Shown here: positions 35,554-44,429 of the stretch, piece after piece
Layout of the letters: the number at the start of each line of letters is the position of its first letter
Position numbering within the stretch: the stretch's first letter is position 1
Assembly: GCF_000145275.1 (NCBI RefSeq)
Contig: NC_014393.1
Span: 806,001 to 870,000 of the forward strand
Origin: Clostridium cellulovorans 743B
GTDB taxonomy: Bacteria; Bacillota; Clostridia; Clostridiales; Clostridiaceae
Reading direction: 5' to 3'
DNA length: 64,000 bases
Program-made: the position numbers and the translations under genes
The notes under the pieces: model-generated
What the model saw: only the letters and a program-made list of their open reading frames with translations
Database searches by the model: none
What the model was told of the DNA's origin: nothing

Positions 35554-37548
35554 ATGGCCGCAATTAATAGAATACCGGGAAACTTAAATGTAGAGGAAAA
35601 AAGAAATACGAGAAAGATGTCCTTTACAAAAGGTGATGTATTTAATGGTGCTGTTGTTGACAGTGACAGTGCCGAAGGTGAAGTGACTATTAAAATTGCA
35701 AATCGTTGGCAAATTCAAGCTAAGGTTGAAGGGGACGTTGATCTTAAAGCAGGACAAAACAGATTTAAGGTTGTAGGCTTTGAAGATGGAAAACTTAAGC
35801 TTCAAGTAGTTGATAATAGTGTAGCTAAAGAAGTAGAAACAACTTCTTTAGATGAGATTATAAAAAATGCTGGTCTTGAAAAGGAAGATAGACAACTCCT
35901 TAGCAATATGCTAAAGCACAATATGCCTCTTACGAGAGAAAATATATTAGAGGTTAAGAATTTATTTGAATTAAATAGAAACCTAAAGGATGCAAATTAC
36001 GATGTAAATGCTCTTATAAATAAGCTAGTTGATAGCAAAGGTATAGATGTAAATTCTAAAGAGGGTATAGCTTTAAAGGAAATGATAGAAAAGTTGTTTA
36101 CAAACATCAAAGGTTTATCACAAGACAAAATAATGCTGATGCTTGAAAATAACTTAGATTTAACTTCTGATAATATTGAAAGCTTAAATAGAATATTAGC
36201 TGGGAAACAATTGATTCTAAATGATATTGCTGATTTATTTAATAGTAGTGAAGCGTTAAAAGATACTGAGGTGAAAACAAATCAGCAAGTAATTGTGGGG
36301 CAAACCTTAAGTACTGAAGCTGAAATAGGAGAAGCTGCAGGTAAATTTACAAATCTAAAGAATATGGTTGAAAATAATGATGTAGATAATATAATACACG
36401 AGTATTTATCAAAAAAAGGTATTGAGAACCTAAATAGCAAGGGTCAAGAAGCTATAAAGGAGCTTAAGAATATTTTAGTTAATCTTAAATATGGCAATAT
36501 GGATGAGGAAGTAAATAATATCCTATCATCAAATCCAAAGGTTGCGCAAATTCTTAATGACCTAGAAGAACTTGCAACTCCTAGAGTTAGTTTAACTGAA
36601 TTGATAGCTAGTAAAGCAATAATTCAAGAAGACGACATTTCTTTAAAGAACTCTATGGATATATTAAAAGAAACAGGAATTAAGGTTACAAAAGAAAATA
36701 TTTCTACAGTTGATACAATGAAGAATCTTAAAGAATTGCTTAAGGATAATTCAGTAGAAACTGTAAAAGCCATGATTCTTGGGGATGAACCAGTTACAGC
36801 TCAGATGGATAAGAAGGTTACAGAACTTCTTACAAATCTCAAATCAAAAGATTTAAGCACTGTATTGCAGGGGCTAAAGGGAAATCCAAATGGAGATACC
36901 CTAGATGCTGATATTACTAAACTTTTAGAAACTGTAAAAAATAAAGATTTGCTTAGTAATAAGGATTTAATAAACCATAAAGATATTTCTAATACTTCTT
37001 CAAGTTTAAGTTCAGCAGAAAATGTAAAAGAGCAATTAGGGATAAAAATGGATTCTATGAAAGAGATGATAAATAGCATTTTATCTAAAGGTAAGATGTC
37101 ACCAGAGCTTTATGCGAATTTCAAGGATGCATTTAATGATTTCAAAATGTTTAACTCTTTGTCTCAGAATTATTACATGCTTGATGTGCCTATAAATTTA
37201 TATGATAACCAATATCAGTGCAAACTTTTAATCAAGGATGAAAGAGAAAAGGGAAAGCGAATAGATTCAAAAAACGTGAAAATTGTAGCAACTGTTGAAA
37301 CTAACAATATGGGAGCTGTTGATGCTTATATCAATGTAAAAGATAAGACTATGTGGATTGATATAAAAAGTGATAAACAATGGACAAATATTTTTAGAAA
37401 AACTAGTGGTAGACTTGAGTCAGTTTTAGCAGATATGGGTTACTTCCCTATGATAAGCGTAACTGAAAAAAAATCTGAAGCAGATATTATTTCGACTAGG
37501 GAATTTTTTAATGAAGAAGTTTCCTATGGGCTTAATATAAAGGTGTAA
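35554..37548 (+). CDS. FliK-like protein (flagellar hook-length control C-terminal domain)
   Basis: A 664-residue soluble protein. The long middle section is made of helical, Leu/Asn/Lys-rich segments with repeated LTxENI/LTSDNI-like units (about residues 105-470). The C-terminal 120 residues (YYMLDVPINLYDNQYQCKLL ... VESVLADMGY-like end) resemble the FliK/Flg_hook C-terminal domain. It is followed 4 nt later by a stand-alone FlhB C-terminal domain, the same pairing as B. subtilis YlqG-YlqH. FliK normally switches export specificity through FlhB. No other flagellar genes are in the window, so the role here is unclear. Confidence 0.72.
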   Translation: MAAINRIPGNLNVEEKRNTRKMSFTKGDVFNGAVVDSDSAEGEVTIKIANRWQIQAKVEGDVDLKAGQNRFKVVGFEDGKLKLQVVDNSVAKEVETTSLDEIIKNAGLEKEDRQLLSNMLKHNMPLTRENILEVKNLFELNRNLKDANYDVNALINKLVDSKGIDVNSKEGIALKEMIEKLFTNIKGLSQDKIMLMLENNLDLTSDNIESLNRILAGKQLILNDIADLFNSSEALKDTEVKTNQQVIVGQTLSTEAEIGEAAGKFTNLKNMVENNDVDNIIHEYLSKKGIENLNSKGQEAIKELKNILVNLKYGNMDEEVNNILSSNPKVAQILNDLEELATPRVSLTELIASKAIIQEDDISLKNSMDILKETGIKVTKENISTVDTMKNLKELLKDNSVETVKAMILGDEPVTAQMDKKVTELLTNLKSKDLSTVLQGLKGNPNGDTLDADITKLLETVKNKDLLSNKDLINHKDISNTSSSLSSAENVKEQLGIKMDSMKEMINSILSKGKMSPELYANFKDAFNDFKMFNSLSQNYYMLDVPINLYDNQYQCKLLIKDEREKGKRIDSKNVKIVATVETNNMGAVDAYINVKDKTMWIDIKSDKQWTNIFRKTSGRLESVLADMGYFPMISVTEKKSEADIISTREFFNEEVSYGLNIKV

Positions 37549-37552
37549 GCAT

Positions 37553-37819
37553 ATGAAGAAGATAAGAAAAGCAGCAGCGTTAAAATATGAGCAAGGTTAT
37601 GAATCACCTATTGTAGCTGCTCAAGGTGTAGGTTATGTGGCAGAGAAAATAGTAGAAAAAGCTGATGAAAATGATGTTCCTATAGTGTATAATAAAGAAA
37701 TGGCAGATTTACTAACCAACGTAGATGTTGGTGATTCCATCCCTGAAGAGTTATACGCAGCCGTAGCAGAAATAATGGCGCATATAATGGAAATCGATAG
37801 GGATGCTAAAGGGAGATGA
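37553..37819 (+). CDS. Stand-alone FlhB C-terminal domain protein (YlqH/FlhX-like)
   Basis: An 88-residue homologue of the cytoplasmic FlhB_CC fragment of the flagellar type III export gate. The segment KAAALKYEQGYESPIVAAQGVGYVAEKI corresponds to the residues just after the NPTH autocleavage site, and IPEELYAAVAEIMAHI matches the end of FlhB. The NPTH motif and all membrane segments are absent, so it equals a pre-cleaved fragment. The stop of the upstream FliK-like gene is 4 nt away, indicating coupling. It may replace or modulate FlhB_CC. Confidence 0.87.
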   Translation: MKKIRKAAALKYEQGYESPIVAAQGVGYVAEKIVEKADENDVPIVYNKEMADLLTNVDVGDSIPEELYAAVAEIMAHIMEIDRDAKGR

Positions 37820-38513
37820 AGCTTATTTGAGTTTGTACGCTATATCAGATTTACATTTAGCACTTACTGTGGATAAACCTATGGATATTTTTGGTGATAA
37901 ATGGTCTAATCATCATGAAAGAATAAAGGAAAATTGGATAAATAAGGTAACCTCTGAAGATACGATTTTAATCGCAGGTGATATATCCTGGTCTATAAAT
38001 ATGGAAGAAGGTTTGATGGATCTTGAATGGATACACAACTTGCCAGGAAAAAAGTTAATAGTAAAAGGGAATCATGATTATTGGTGGGGAAGCATAACAA
38101 AGCTTAACTCCTTATATGATGATATGAATTTTATACAGAATAACTTTTTTGCCTATGAAGACTATGGTATTTGTGGAACAAGAGGTTGGACTAATGCTGA
38201 AGGTGAAAATGCTTCAGAGCATGATAAGAAAATTTATAAAAGAGAATTAATAAGATTAAGATTATCTCTTGAAGCAGCTGTAAAGGCTGGGTATAAGAAA
38301 TTCATAGTTATGATTCATTATCCACCGACTAATGATAAATTTGAAGAGTCAGAATTTACAAAGATTTTTAAAGAATTCAATGTTGAAAAGGTTATTTATG
38401 GGCACCTTCATGGGCCATCTTTAAAAAAAGTTATGGAAGGGGTTATCGATGGGGTTGAATACATCGTAACTTCTTGTGATTATATAGGCTTTGATCCGTT
38501 AAAGATAATATAA
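37803..38513 (+). CDS. Calcineurin-like metallophosphoesterase
   Basis: A cytoplasmic phosphoesterase of up to 236 residues. Metal-binding motifs are ISDLHLA (DxH), AGDISW (GDxx), VKGNHDYWWG (GNHD), MIHYP (H) and YGHLHG (GHxH). All are intact, so it should be active; the substrate is unknown (COG1768-like). The ATG at 37803 overlaps the FlhB-like gene by 17 nt. A TTG at 37827, preceded by AAGGGAG and giving the family-typical LSLYAISDLH start, is the more likely initiation codon. Confidence 0.87.
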   Translation: MLKGDEAYLSLYAISDLHLALTVDKPMDIFGDKWSNHHERIKENWINKVTSEDTILIAGDISWSINMEEGLMDLEWIHNLPGKKLIVKGNHDYWWGSITKLNSLYDDMNFIQNNFFAYEDYGICGTRGWTNAEGENASEHDKKIYKRELIRLRLSLEAAVKAGYKKFIVMIHYPPTNDKFEESEFTKIFKEFNVEKVIYGHLHGPSLKKVMEGVIDGVEYIVTSCDYIGFDPLKII

Positions 38514-38528
38514 CCAGAGATTAGAGAG

Positions 38529-38564
38529 AAACCACCGTCCTAAAGGTTTAGGAAGGTGGTTTTT
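38529..38564 (+). terminator. Terminator after the phosphoesterase gene
   Basis: AAACCACC/GGTGGTTT with an inner TCCTAAA/TTTAGGA stem, then TTTTTG. Confidence 0.87.
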
Positions 38565-38657
38565 GATTTTAATATGTTTATTGATAATTTTATATAAAAA
38601 TACTTTCTTCAAATTAGGAATAGAAAGTTTTAATATTAAGAATAAAGACGGTTACTT

Positions 38658-39395
38658 TTAGTATATTACATCAACTAAAAATAGACCATGAGCAGGTGCT
38701 GTAAATCCAGCATCGCTTCTTTCTAAGCCGTCCATAATGGTTGGAATTTCATCTATTTTCATTTTACCAAGTCCTACTTCTATTAAAGTACCTGTAAGGA
38801 TTCTGATCATATTATGTAAGAAGCCTTCACCTATATAAGTTATCTCAACCATATCTCCTATACAGTTTATACTGATATCATAAATTTCTCGAACTGTAGA
38901 TTTCTTTTTTGACTTCATACTGGTAAAGCTTTTAAAATCGTGAATACCTATAAAATATTTAGAAGCTGCTAGCATTTTATCAATATTTAGTTTTTTATCA
39001 ACTAAATATGAATATTTTCTTTCAAAAGCATCACCAAAGGCTGAATTACAAATTCTATAGGTATAAATTTTCTTTTTAGCATTATAGCGAGCATGGAACT
39101 TTTCATCAACCTTATCACAAGATTTTACCACTATATCCTCAGGAAGATAGGTATAACAATGCTTTAAAACGTCCTTCCATTTCAAGTCTTTTTCTGTATG
39201 AAAGTTTGCGATTTGTTTTCTTGCGTGAACTCCTGCATCTGTCCTTCCAGATCCGATGACATTTACTTCTTCATCTACTAAAGTTGATAGAACTTTCTCT
39301 AGCTTACTTTGAATAGTTTTATCACTGTCGGAAAGCTTTTGCCATCCTCTATAGTTTTTGCCATCATACTGTATCGTTAGTTTGTAATTATTCAT
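38658..39395 (-). CDS. truA: tRNA pseudouridine(38-40) synthase
   Basis: A 245-residue TruA. The catalytic Asp is in GSGRTDAGVHARKQIANF and other family blocks are IQYDGKNYRGWQ, ARYNAKKKIYTYRI, SFTSMKSKKKSTVREI and EGFLHNMIRILTGTLIEVG. It converts U38-U40 of tRNA anticodon stems to pseudouridine. AGGAGC precedes the ATG. In many Firmicutes truA follows ecfT; here it is alone. The 300 bp upstream hold no gene. Confidence 0.96.
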   Translation of the reverse strand: MNNYKLTIQYDGKNYRGWQKLSDSDKTIQSKLEKVLSTLVDEEVNVIGSGRTDAGVHARKQIANFHTEKDLKWKDVLKHCYTYLPEDIVVKSCDKVDEKFHARYNAKKKIYTYRICNSAFGDAFERKYSYLVDKKLNIDKMLAASKYFIGIHDFKSFTSMKSKKKSTVREIYDISINCIGDMVEITYIGEGFLHNMIRILTGTLIEVGLGKMKIDEIPTIMDGLERSDAGFTAPAHGLFLVDVIY

Positions 39396-39649
39396 AAAAT
39401 GCTCCTTATATGTATATATTTTAGGTGTAGGTTAACTTCTGTAATAGAAAATTTTATAAGGTTTCAGAGTTAGAGATTTTTAGAAGATTAAATATAGAGT
39501 TTAGCCAAGGGCATAGGGAAACTATCACAAATAGTTAAAAGTTAATATAAATAGTATATACCTAAAATGAAAATATAGCTAATAAATAGAATTGTTTTAG
39601 GTAAAAATAATAAGGTATATGTACATGGATTTATAGATAATATATTTTC

Positions 39650-39678
39650 TTGAAGGAAAAGTGTAATATAAGTATAAT
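39650..39678 (+). promoter_or_regulatory. Promoter for the 120-aa hypothetical gene
   Basis: TTGAAG at 39650-39655 and TATAAT at 39673-39678 are 17 bp apart, 21 bp before the ATG. Confidence 0.65.
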
Positions 39679-39699
39679 GGTATAAAAGGGGGTTTTTAG

Positions 39700-40062
39700 A
39701 TGGAAAAGGATACTATTACAATAGAGACAATAAAATATTACGATAAAGATACAGTTATAATAATTAATGGAGATAAGGAATTGCCTTATAAAGTGTCACT
39801 AAAATATAATTTATTCGTACCACTAGAAGAAGGCTATATTTGGCATGTTGAGGGTGGAAATTTTGAAGAAGGAAAGCTTCTTGTATATCCGTTAAATCAG
39901 ACAAGAACAACTTTTGATGCTGTGAGAAATACAAATAAAAAAATAAAGCATAGTAGTTGGAGTAAGTTTTGTACATTGCCAGAAGCTATCAAAGAACTAG
40001 CAAAATATGAAGATTTTGAAATAGAAAAAATGTTAGATGAAAAAGAGTGGAGTGCACAATAA
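39700..40062 (+). CDS. Hypothetical protein, 120 aa
   Basis: A soluble protein without signal peptide, starting METKD-like MEKDTITIETIKYY and ending KMLDEKEWSAQ. Beta-rich first half, helical last third. Not recognised. GGGGG precedes the ATG, and a promoter and a terminator frame it, so it is a single-gene unit. The short leader suggests simple constitutive expression. Confidence 0.6.
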   Translation: MEKDTITIETIKYYDKDTVIIINGDKELPYKVSLKYNLFVPLEEGYIWHVEGGNFEEGKLLVYPLNQTRTTFDAVRNTNKKIKHSSWSKFCTLPEAIKELAKYEDFEIEKMLDEKEWSAQ

Positions 40063-40105
40063 GAGCTATTGTTTAAATATAGAAAAAACTTAAAATTATA
40101 TATTA

Positions 40106-40145
40106 GCCTTTAGTATGTAACATTTACAGTACTAAAGGCCTTTTT
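40106..40145 (+). terminator. Terminator after the 120-aa gene
   Basis: GCCTTTAGTA pairs with TACTAAAGGC around a 14-nt loop, followed by CTTTTTGG. Confidence 0.87.
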
Positions 40146-40238
40146 GGATTGTTGTAAGTTGAGAATTCTAGCATAAAATTGAAAAATTAATTCAATTTTA
40201 TGAATAAACAATGATTAAAGACAAATAATAAAAGAGAG

Positions 40239-40267
40239 TTGACAAATAGGTAACTATATCGTAATAT
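40239..40267 (+). promoter_or_regulatory. Promoter of the arsR-type/CoA-disulfide reductase operon
   Basis: TTGACA at 40239-40244 and TAATAT at 40262-40267 are separated by 17 bp. AT-rich partial palindromes (AATATTTGAATATAATAATATT, in two parts) overlap and follow the -10 and could be the operator of the regulator encoded next. Confidence 0.75.
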
Positions 40268-40306
40268 TTGAATATAATAATATTGAGAAATAAGTAGGAG
40301 GAAATG

Positions 40307-40585
40307 ATGGATAAAGATTTTAATAATTATCAAGATGAGGCAGAACTTTTAAAAGCACTTGCACACCCAGTGAGGATTTGTATAGTAAAAGGTTTATTAG
40401 AAAAGGGAGAATGTAATGTGTCTTTTATGACTGATTGTCTTGATATGCCACAGTCTACTATATCTCAACATCTTCAAAAGCTTAGAACTTGTGGAATATT
40501 GAAAGCTAAAAGGCAAGGGCTTGAAGTTATTTACTCAATTAAAGATGAAAGAATAGCCAAGATTATAAAAGCTTTATTTGATTAA
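40307..40585 (+). CDS. ArsR-family regulator
   Basis: A winged-helix repressor of about 92 residues. The recognition region is MPQSTISQHLQKLRTCGILKAKRQGLEVIYSI. It carries four cysteines (near residues 26, 37, 45 and 63, counting from the first ATG), which suits a thiol, persulfide or metal sensor. I take the second of two adjacent ATGs because GGAGG lies 5 nt before it. It is 46 nt upstream of a sulfur-transfer flavoprotein gene and probably controls it, as in the persulfide-sensing SqrR/BigR group; the inducer is inferred. Confidence 0.87.
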   Translation: MDKDFNNYQDEAELLKALAHPVRICIVKGLLEKGECNVSFMTDCLDMPQSTISQHLQKLRTCGILKAKRQGLEVIYSIKDERIAKIIKALFD

Positions 40586-40631
40586 TGGTTAAAATATATA
40601 ATAATTAATAACTCGAAGGAGGAATTACCAT

Positions 40632-43103
40632 ATGAAAAAAGTATTGATAGTTGGTGGGGTTGCTGTGGGAGCATCTGTTGCAGCTAGGCTTAGAAGACTT
40701 GATGAAGAGATCGAAATAGTAATGTTTGAAAAAGGGCCATATATATCATATGCAAATTGCGGTCTTCCATATAATATAGGCGGAGTTATAAAGGATAGAG
40801 AGAAGCTTATAGTAACAAAAGCTGAACTTATGAGAGATAGATTTAAAATAGATGTAAGAGCTGAAAGTGAAGTTGTAGCAATACATTCTAAGGACAAAGC
40901 TATAAAGATTAGAAGTAAAGAAAGAGGCGAATACGTAGAAAATTATGATTATCTAGTATTATCACCAGGAGCAAAAGCTATAAAACCTAATATTCCAGGT
41001 GTTGATGGACCAAGAATTATGTCCCTTAGAACTATTCCTGATACAGATAAAATCAATGAATTTATAACAAAAAATACTGTAAAGAAGGCTACTGTTATAG
41101 GTGGAGGCTTTATTGGTATAGAGACAGCAGAAAATTTAATTGAAAGAGGAATAGACGTAACATTAGTTGAAGCAGCACCGCATATTTTAGCACCTTTTGA
41201 TAGTGATATGGTTACGATAGCAGAAAAAGAATTAGAGGAACATGGAATTAAGCTAAGACTGAATGATGGGGTAAAAGCTTTTGAGGATACAAATTCAGGT
41301 GTTGAGATTACATTAAGCAGCGGTAAAAAACTAACTTCAGATTTAGTTATCTTAGCTATTGGGGTTACTCCAGATACTGGATTTTTGAAGGATTCAGGTA
41401 TAGAAATTACAGCTAGAGGTCATATTGTTACTAATACTAATATGGAAACTAACATAGAGGGGATATATGCAGGTGGAGATGCTGTAGAAGTTGTAGATTT
41501 TGTTAATAAAACAAAGACCGCAATACCACTTGCTGGACCAGCTAATAAGCAAGGTAGAATTATTGCAGATAATATAGCTGGTATAAAGAGTAACTATAAG
41601 GATACCCAAGGTACGTCAGTATTAAAGATATTTGATTTAATTGCTGCATCTACTGGTAATAATGAAAGAACATTGAACAGATTAGATATAAAATATAATG
41701 TTATTTATATTCATCCAAATAGTCATGCAGGATATTATCCGGGAGCTACTCCTTTTACTATAAAGGCTATCTTTGATGATCAAGGAAAGCTTTTAGGTGC
41801 TCAAGCCATTGGATATAAAGGTGTTGAGAAGAGAATAGATGTAATAGCTACAACTATGAGATTAGGTGGAACTATTTATGATTTAACAGAGCTTGAATTA
41901 AGCTATGCACCACCTTTTAATTCTGCAAAGGACCCTGTTAATATGGTTGGTTATGTTGCAGAAAATATTCTTACTGGCAAGACAGAAGTTGTACTCCCAA
42001 GAGATGTAGATTCAAGAGATAAAGATAAAGTAGTAGTTTTAGATGTAAGAACAAAGATTGAAAGAGAAAATGGATCAATTGATGATTCAATCCATATTGA
42101 TGTAAATGAATTAAGATATAAATTAGATACATTAGATAAGAACAAAGAATACTGGGTTCATTGTGCAGTTGGAATAAGAGCTTATATAGCTGAAAGAATT
42201 TTAAAACAACATGGCTTTAAAGCTAAGAATATAACTGGTGGTTATAAATCTTATATAGCACAAAAGTTTGTACCAAAGGATTTAGATGATTACACAAGTG
42301 GCAGTGATAATTATAACAAGGAACAAATAATGCAATCACAAGAAGCTACTCGTGAGGCAGCAGTAGATAGTAAAGAAGTAAAACTAGATGCCTGTGGACT
42401 ATGCTGCCCAGGTCCATTAATTACTGTAAAGGAAACGATGGATACCTTAAATCCTTCAGATGTGCTGAATATTACAGCTTCAGATCCAGGCTTCTATGAA
42501 GATATAAAAGCTTGGTGTAAACGAACTAATAATACGCTTTTAAATATAGAAAATAAGAATGGAATTATAACTGCTAAGATTGAAAAAAATATAAATAATG
42601 TTGAGAAAACTGAAATGCAAAATGCAGATATAACCAATGCACAGACTATGGTGGTTTTTAGTGGAGACTTAGATAAGGCTATCGCATCTTTTATAATAGC
42701 TAATGGTGCAGCTGCTATGGGCAAAAAAGTTACAATGTTCTTTACTTTCTGGGGACTTAATGTATTAAGGAAGCATGATAGGATAAAGACTAAAAAGAAT
42801 CCGATAGAAAAAGCCTTTGGATTTATGATGCCAAGGGGAAGTAAAAAGTTAAAGCTATCCAAAATGAATATGGCAGGAATGGGCGGCAAGCTTATCAGAG
42901 GAATTATGAGAAGTAAGGAGATTTTATCATTAGAGGACCTTATAGAACAAGCACAGAAGTCAGGAGTTAATTTAGTAGCGTGTACTATGTCTATGGATGT
43001 AATGGGGATAAAAGAGGAAGAATTAGTGAGTGGAGTTAATTATGGAGGTGTAGGGTATTATTTAGGAGAAGCCACAGATTCCAACATAAACCTATTCATA
43101 TAA
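40632..43103 (+). CDS. CoA-disulfide reductase / rhodanese / TusA / DsrE-like four-domain fusion
   Basis: An 823-residue cytoplasmic flavoprotein. Residues 1-450 form a pyridine-nucleotide-disulfide reductase of the CoADR/NPSR type: GGVAVGASVAARL for FAD, active Cys43 in ANCGLPYN, a second nucleotide site near IGGGFIGIE, and AGGDAVE. Residues about 470-560 are rhodanese with Cys511 in HCAVGIRA. Residues about 583-655 are a TusA/SirA domain with C588GLCCPGP. The rest is a DsrE/DsrF-like domain (VVFSGDLDKAIASFIIANGAA). All key cysteines are present. It should reduce CoA di- or persulfides and relay sulfane sulfur. It is co-transcribed with the ArsR regulator. Confidence 0.93.
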   Translation: MKKVLIVGGVAVGASVAARLRRLDEEIEIVMFEKGPYISYANCGLPYNIGGVIKDREKLIVTKAELMRDRFKIDVRAESEVVAIHSKDKAIKIRSKERGEYVENYDYLVLSPGAKAIKPNIPGVDGPRIMSLRTIPDTDKINEFITKNTVKKATVIGGGFIGIETAENLIERGIDVTLVEAAPHILAPFDSDMVTIAEKELEEHGIKLRLNDGVKAFEDTNSGVEITLSSGKKLTSDLVILAIGVTPDTGFLKDSGIEITARGHIVTNTNMETNIEGIYAGGDAVEVVDFVNKTKTAIPLAGPANKQGRIIADNIAGIKSNYKDTQGTSVLKIFDLIAASTGNNERTLNRLDIKYNVIYIHPNSHAGYYPGATPFTIKAIFDDQGKLLGAQAIGYKGVEKRIDVIATTMRLGGTIYDLTELELSYAPPFNSAKDPVNMVGYVAENILTGKTEVVLPRDVDSRDKDKVVVLDVRTKIERENGSIDDSIHIDVNELRYKLDTLDKNKEYWVHCAVGIRAYIAERILKQHGFKAKNITGGYKSYIAQKFVPKDLDDYTSGSDNYNKEQIMQSQEATREAAVDSKEVKLDACGLCCPGPLITVKETMDTLNPSDVLNITASDPGFYEDIKAWCKRTNNTLLNIENKNGIITAKIEKNINNVEKTEMQNADITNAQTMVVFSGDLDKAIASFIIANGAAAMGKKVTMFFTFWGLNVLRKHDRIKTKKNPIEKAFGFMMPRGSKKLKLSKMNMAGMGGKLIRGIMRSKEILSLEDLIEQAQKSGVNLVACTMSMDVMGIKEEELVSGVNYGGVGYYLGEATDSNINLFI

Positions 43104-43142
43104 GTGACATTCTAAATCTTCGATTTAGTTAGTGGAACTTAC
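43100..43142 (+). repeat. Possible short relic of the dispersed element
   Basis: TATAAGTGACATT and TAGTGGAACTTAC flank the perfect small hairpin CTAAATC-TTC-GATTTAG. The outer ends resemble the family termini but the core is missing. Confidence 0.3.
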
Positions 43143-43194
43143 AAAGTAATATAAGTTTATGTGTTTCATTAAAAAATTTAAATTTAATTGATAG

Positions 43195-43230
43195 AACCAA
43201 ACTCCCTAGCTTAATGCGGTGAGTTTGGTT
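43195..43230. terminator. Hairpin after the sulfur-transfer operon
   Basis: AACCAAACTC pairs with GAGTTTGGTT around a 16-nt loop. No good T-run follows, so its terminator role is uncertain. Confidence 0.5.
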
Positions 43231-43259
43231 TAAAAAATGAAAAACGTTTATTTGCTATA

Positions 43260-43303
43260 GAAAAAGCACTATTATCCTTTTAAAAGGTTAATAGTGCTTT
43301 TTC
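43260..43303. terminator. Bidirectional terminator before the chemoreceptor-like gene
   Basis: AAAAAGCACTATTA pairs perfectly with TAATAGTGCTTTTT, with an inner CCTTTTAAAAGG. Confidence 0.88.
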
Positions 43304-43360
43304 CATATTTAGAATAACTAATTTTAACAAGGGATATTAATGAAATCAACTATTTTAAGT

Positions 43361-44344
43361 TTATTTATACTTAGAAATATTAGTTGAAATTTCGTTCAAT
43401 TTATTAACACTGTTAGAAATTTTATCAACGTTCTTTATTTGATTATTAAGATCTGATACCACGTGAGACATGTTTTCTTTGATTTCATAAGAAAGTTTAG
43501 AAGCAAGAGCATCTGATTCTGAACTTATCTTATCTTTTAATGATGTTGATGAAACAAGATTTTTAACAGCCTTATCTATTAATTCAACAGCACCATCAAT
43601 TGATGTTTTTATATCTCCAAAGGTATCCTTAGTAGTTTTTACAGTAGTATTTTGCATATCAATAGCATTTCCAGCTGTACTCATAGCTGAAGAAGTATTC
43701 ATAATATCATTTTTTATTTCTTCAAGGATTTTTGTTATGTTTTCAACTGCACTCTTTGAACTTTCAGCAAGTTTTCTAATTTCATCAGCAACAACACCGA
43801 AGCCTTTTCCTGCTTCACCTGCTCTAGCGGCTTCTATAGCTGCGTTTAATGCAAGAAGATTTGTTTGACTTGCAATTTGGCTTATAGAATCAGTGATTGA
43901 GTTAACAGATTCTATCTTTGAAACAAGATCACTTACTATTGAACTTGAACTAGAAAATGCATTTTGAAGCTCAGAAAGAGATGAGTTCAAGGTTACAATA
44001 TTGCCTAAACCCTTATCTGCAAGTTTACTAGTATCTACAACTGTAGTGTGAACATTATTTATATTATCAGATAAAACTTCCATTTCGGTGTTGAAATCTG
44101 ACAGTATATCCTTTATTCCATTTGTTGGTGAATGATCTTCAGAATAAGAAGATATATCATCGATATTATGTTTAAAATCTGAAAGTTTTGAAGCTACTTC
44201 ATGTATATTAGAATCTATGGATGTAGTAGTAGCTTTTAGTTCTCCAACTATATTTTCATAAGCATTTTTGGGTATAATTACAGCATTCAAATTGCTTTCA
44301 AGTTGATTAGTGTCTTGAGATAGTTTCTCTTTTTTTCTAAACAT
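43361..44344 (-). CDS. Soluble methyl-accepting chemotaxis-like protein
   Basis: A 327-residue all-helical protein. The signalling hairpin tip is clear: ASQTNLLALNAAIEAARAG followed by EAGKGFGVVADEIRKLAESS. There is no membrane segment or signal peptide, so it is cytoplasmic. The N-terminal 40 residues are short and hydrophilic and hold no sensor domain I recognise. Coiled coils fill the remainder. GAGGG precedes the ATG. It could signal to CheA or act as a scaffold; no chemotaxis genes are in the window. Confidence 0.85.
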   Translation of the reverse strand: MFRKKEKLSQDTNQLESNLNAVIIPKNAYENIVGELKATTTSIDSNIHEVASKLSDFKHNIDDISSYSEDHSPTNGIKDILSDFNTEMEVLSDNINNVHTTVVDTSKLADKGLGNIVTLNSSLSELQNAFSSSSSIVSDLVSKIESVNSITDSISQIASQTNLLALNAAIEAARAGEAGKGFGVVADEIRKLAESSKSAVENITKILEEIKNDIMNTSSAMSTAGNAIDMQNTTVKTTKDTFGDIKTSIDGAVELIDKAVKNLVSSTSLKDKISSESDALASKLSYEIKENMSHVVSDLNNQIKNVDKISNSVNKLNEISTNISKYK

Positions 44345-44429
44345 AGTTATCCCTCCGATAAATATAAAACGTAATTAATTATCGTTTTATAAAAAATATT
44401 CTATATACTTAAATTGTAAATTGAAGACT

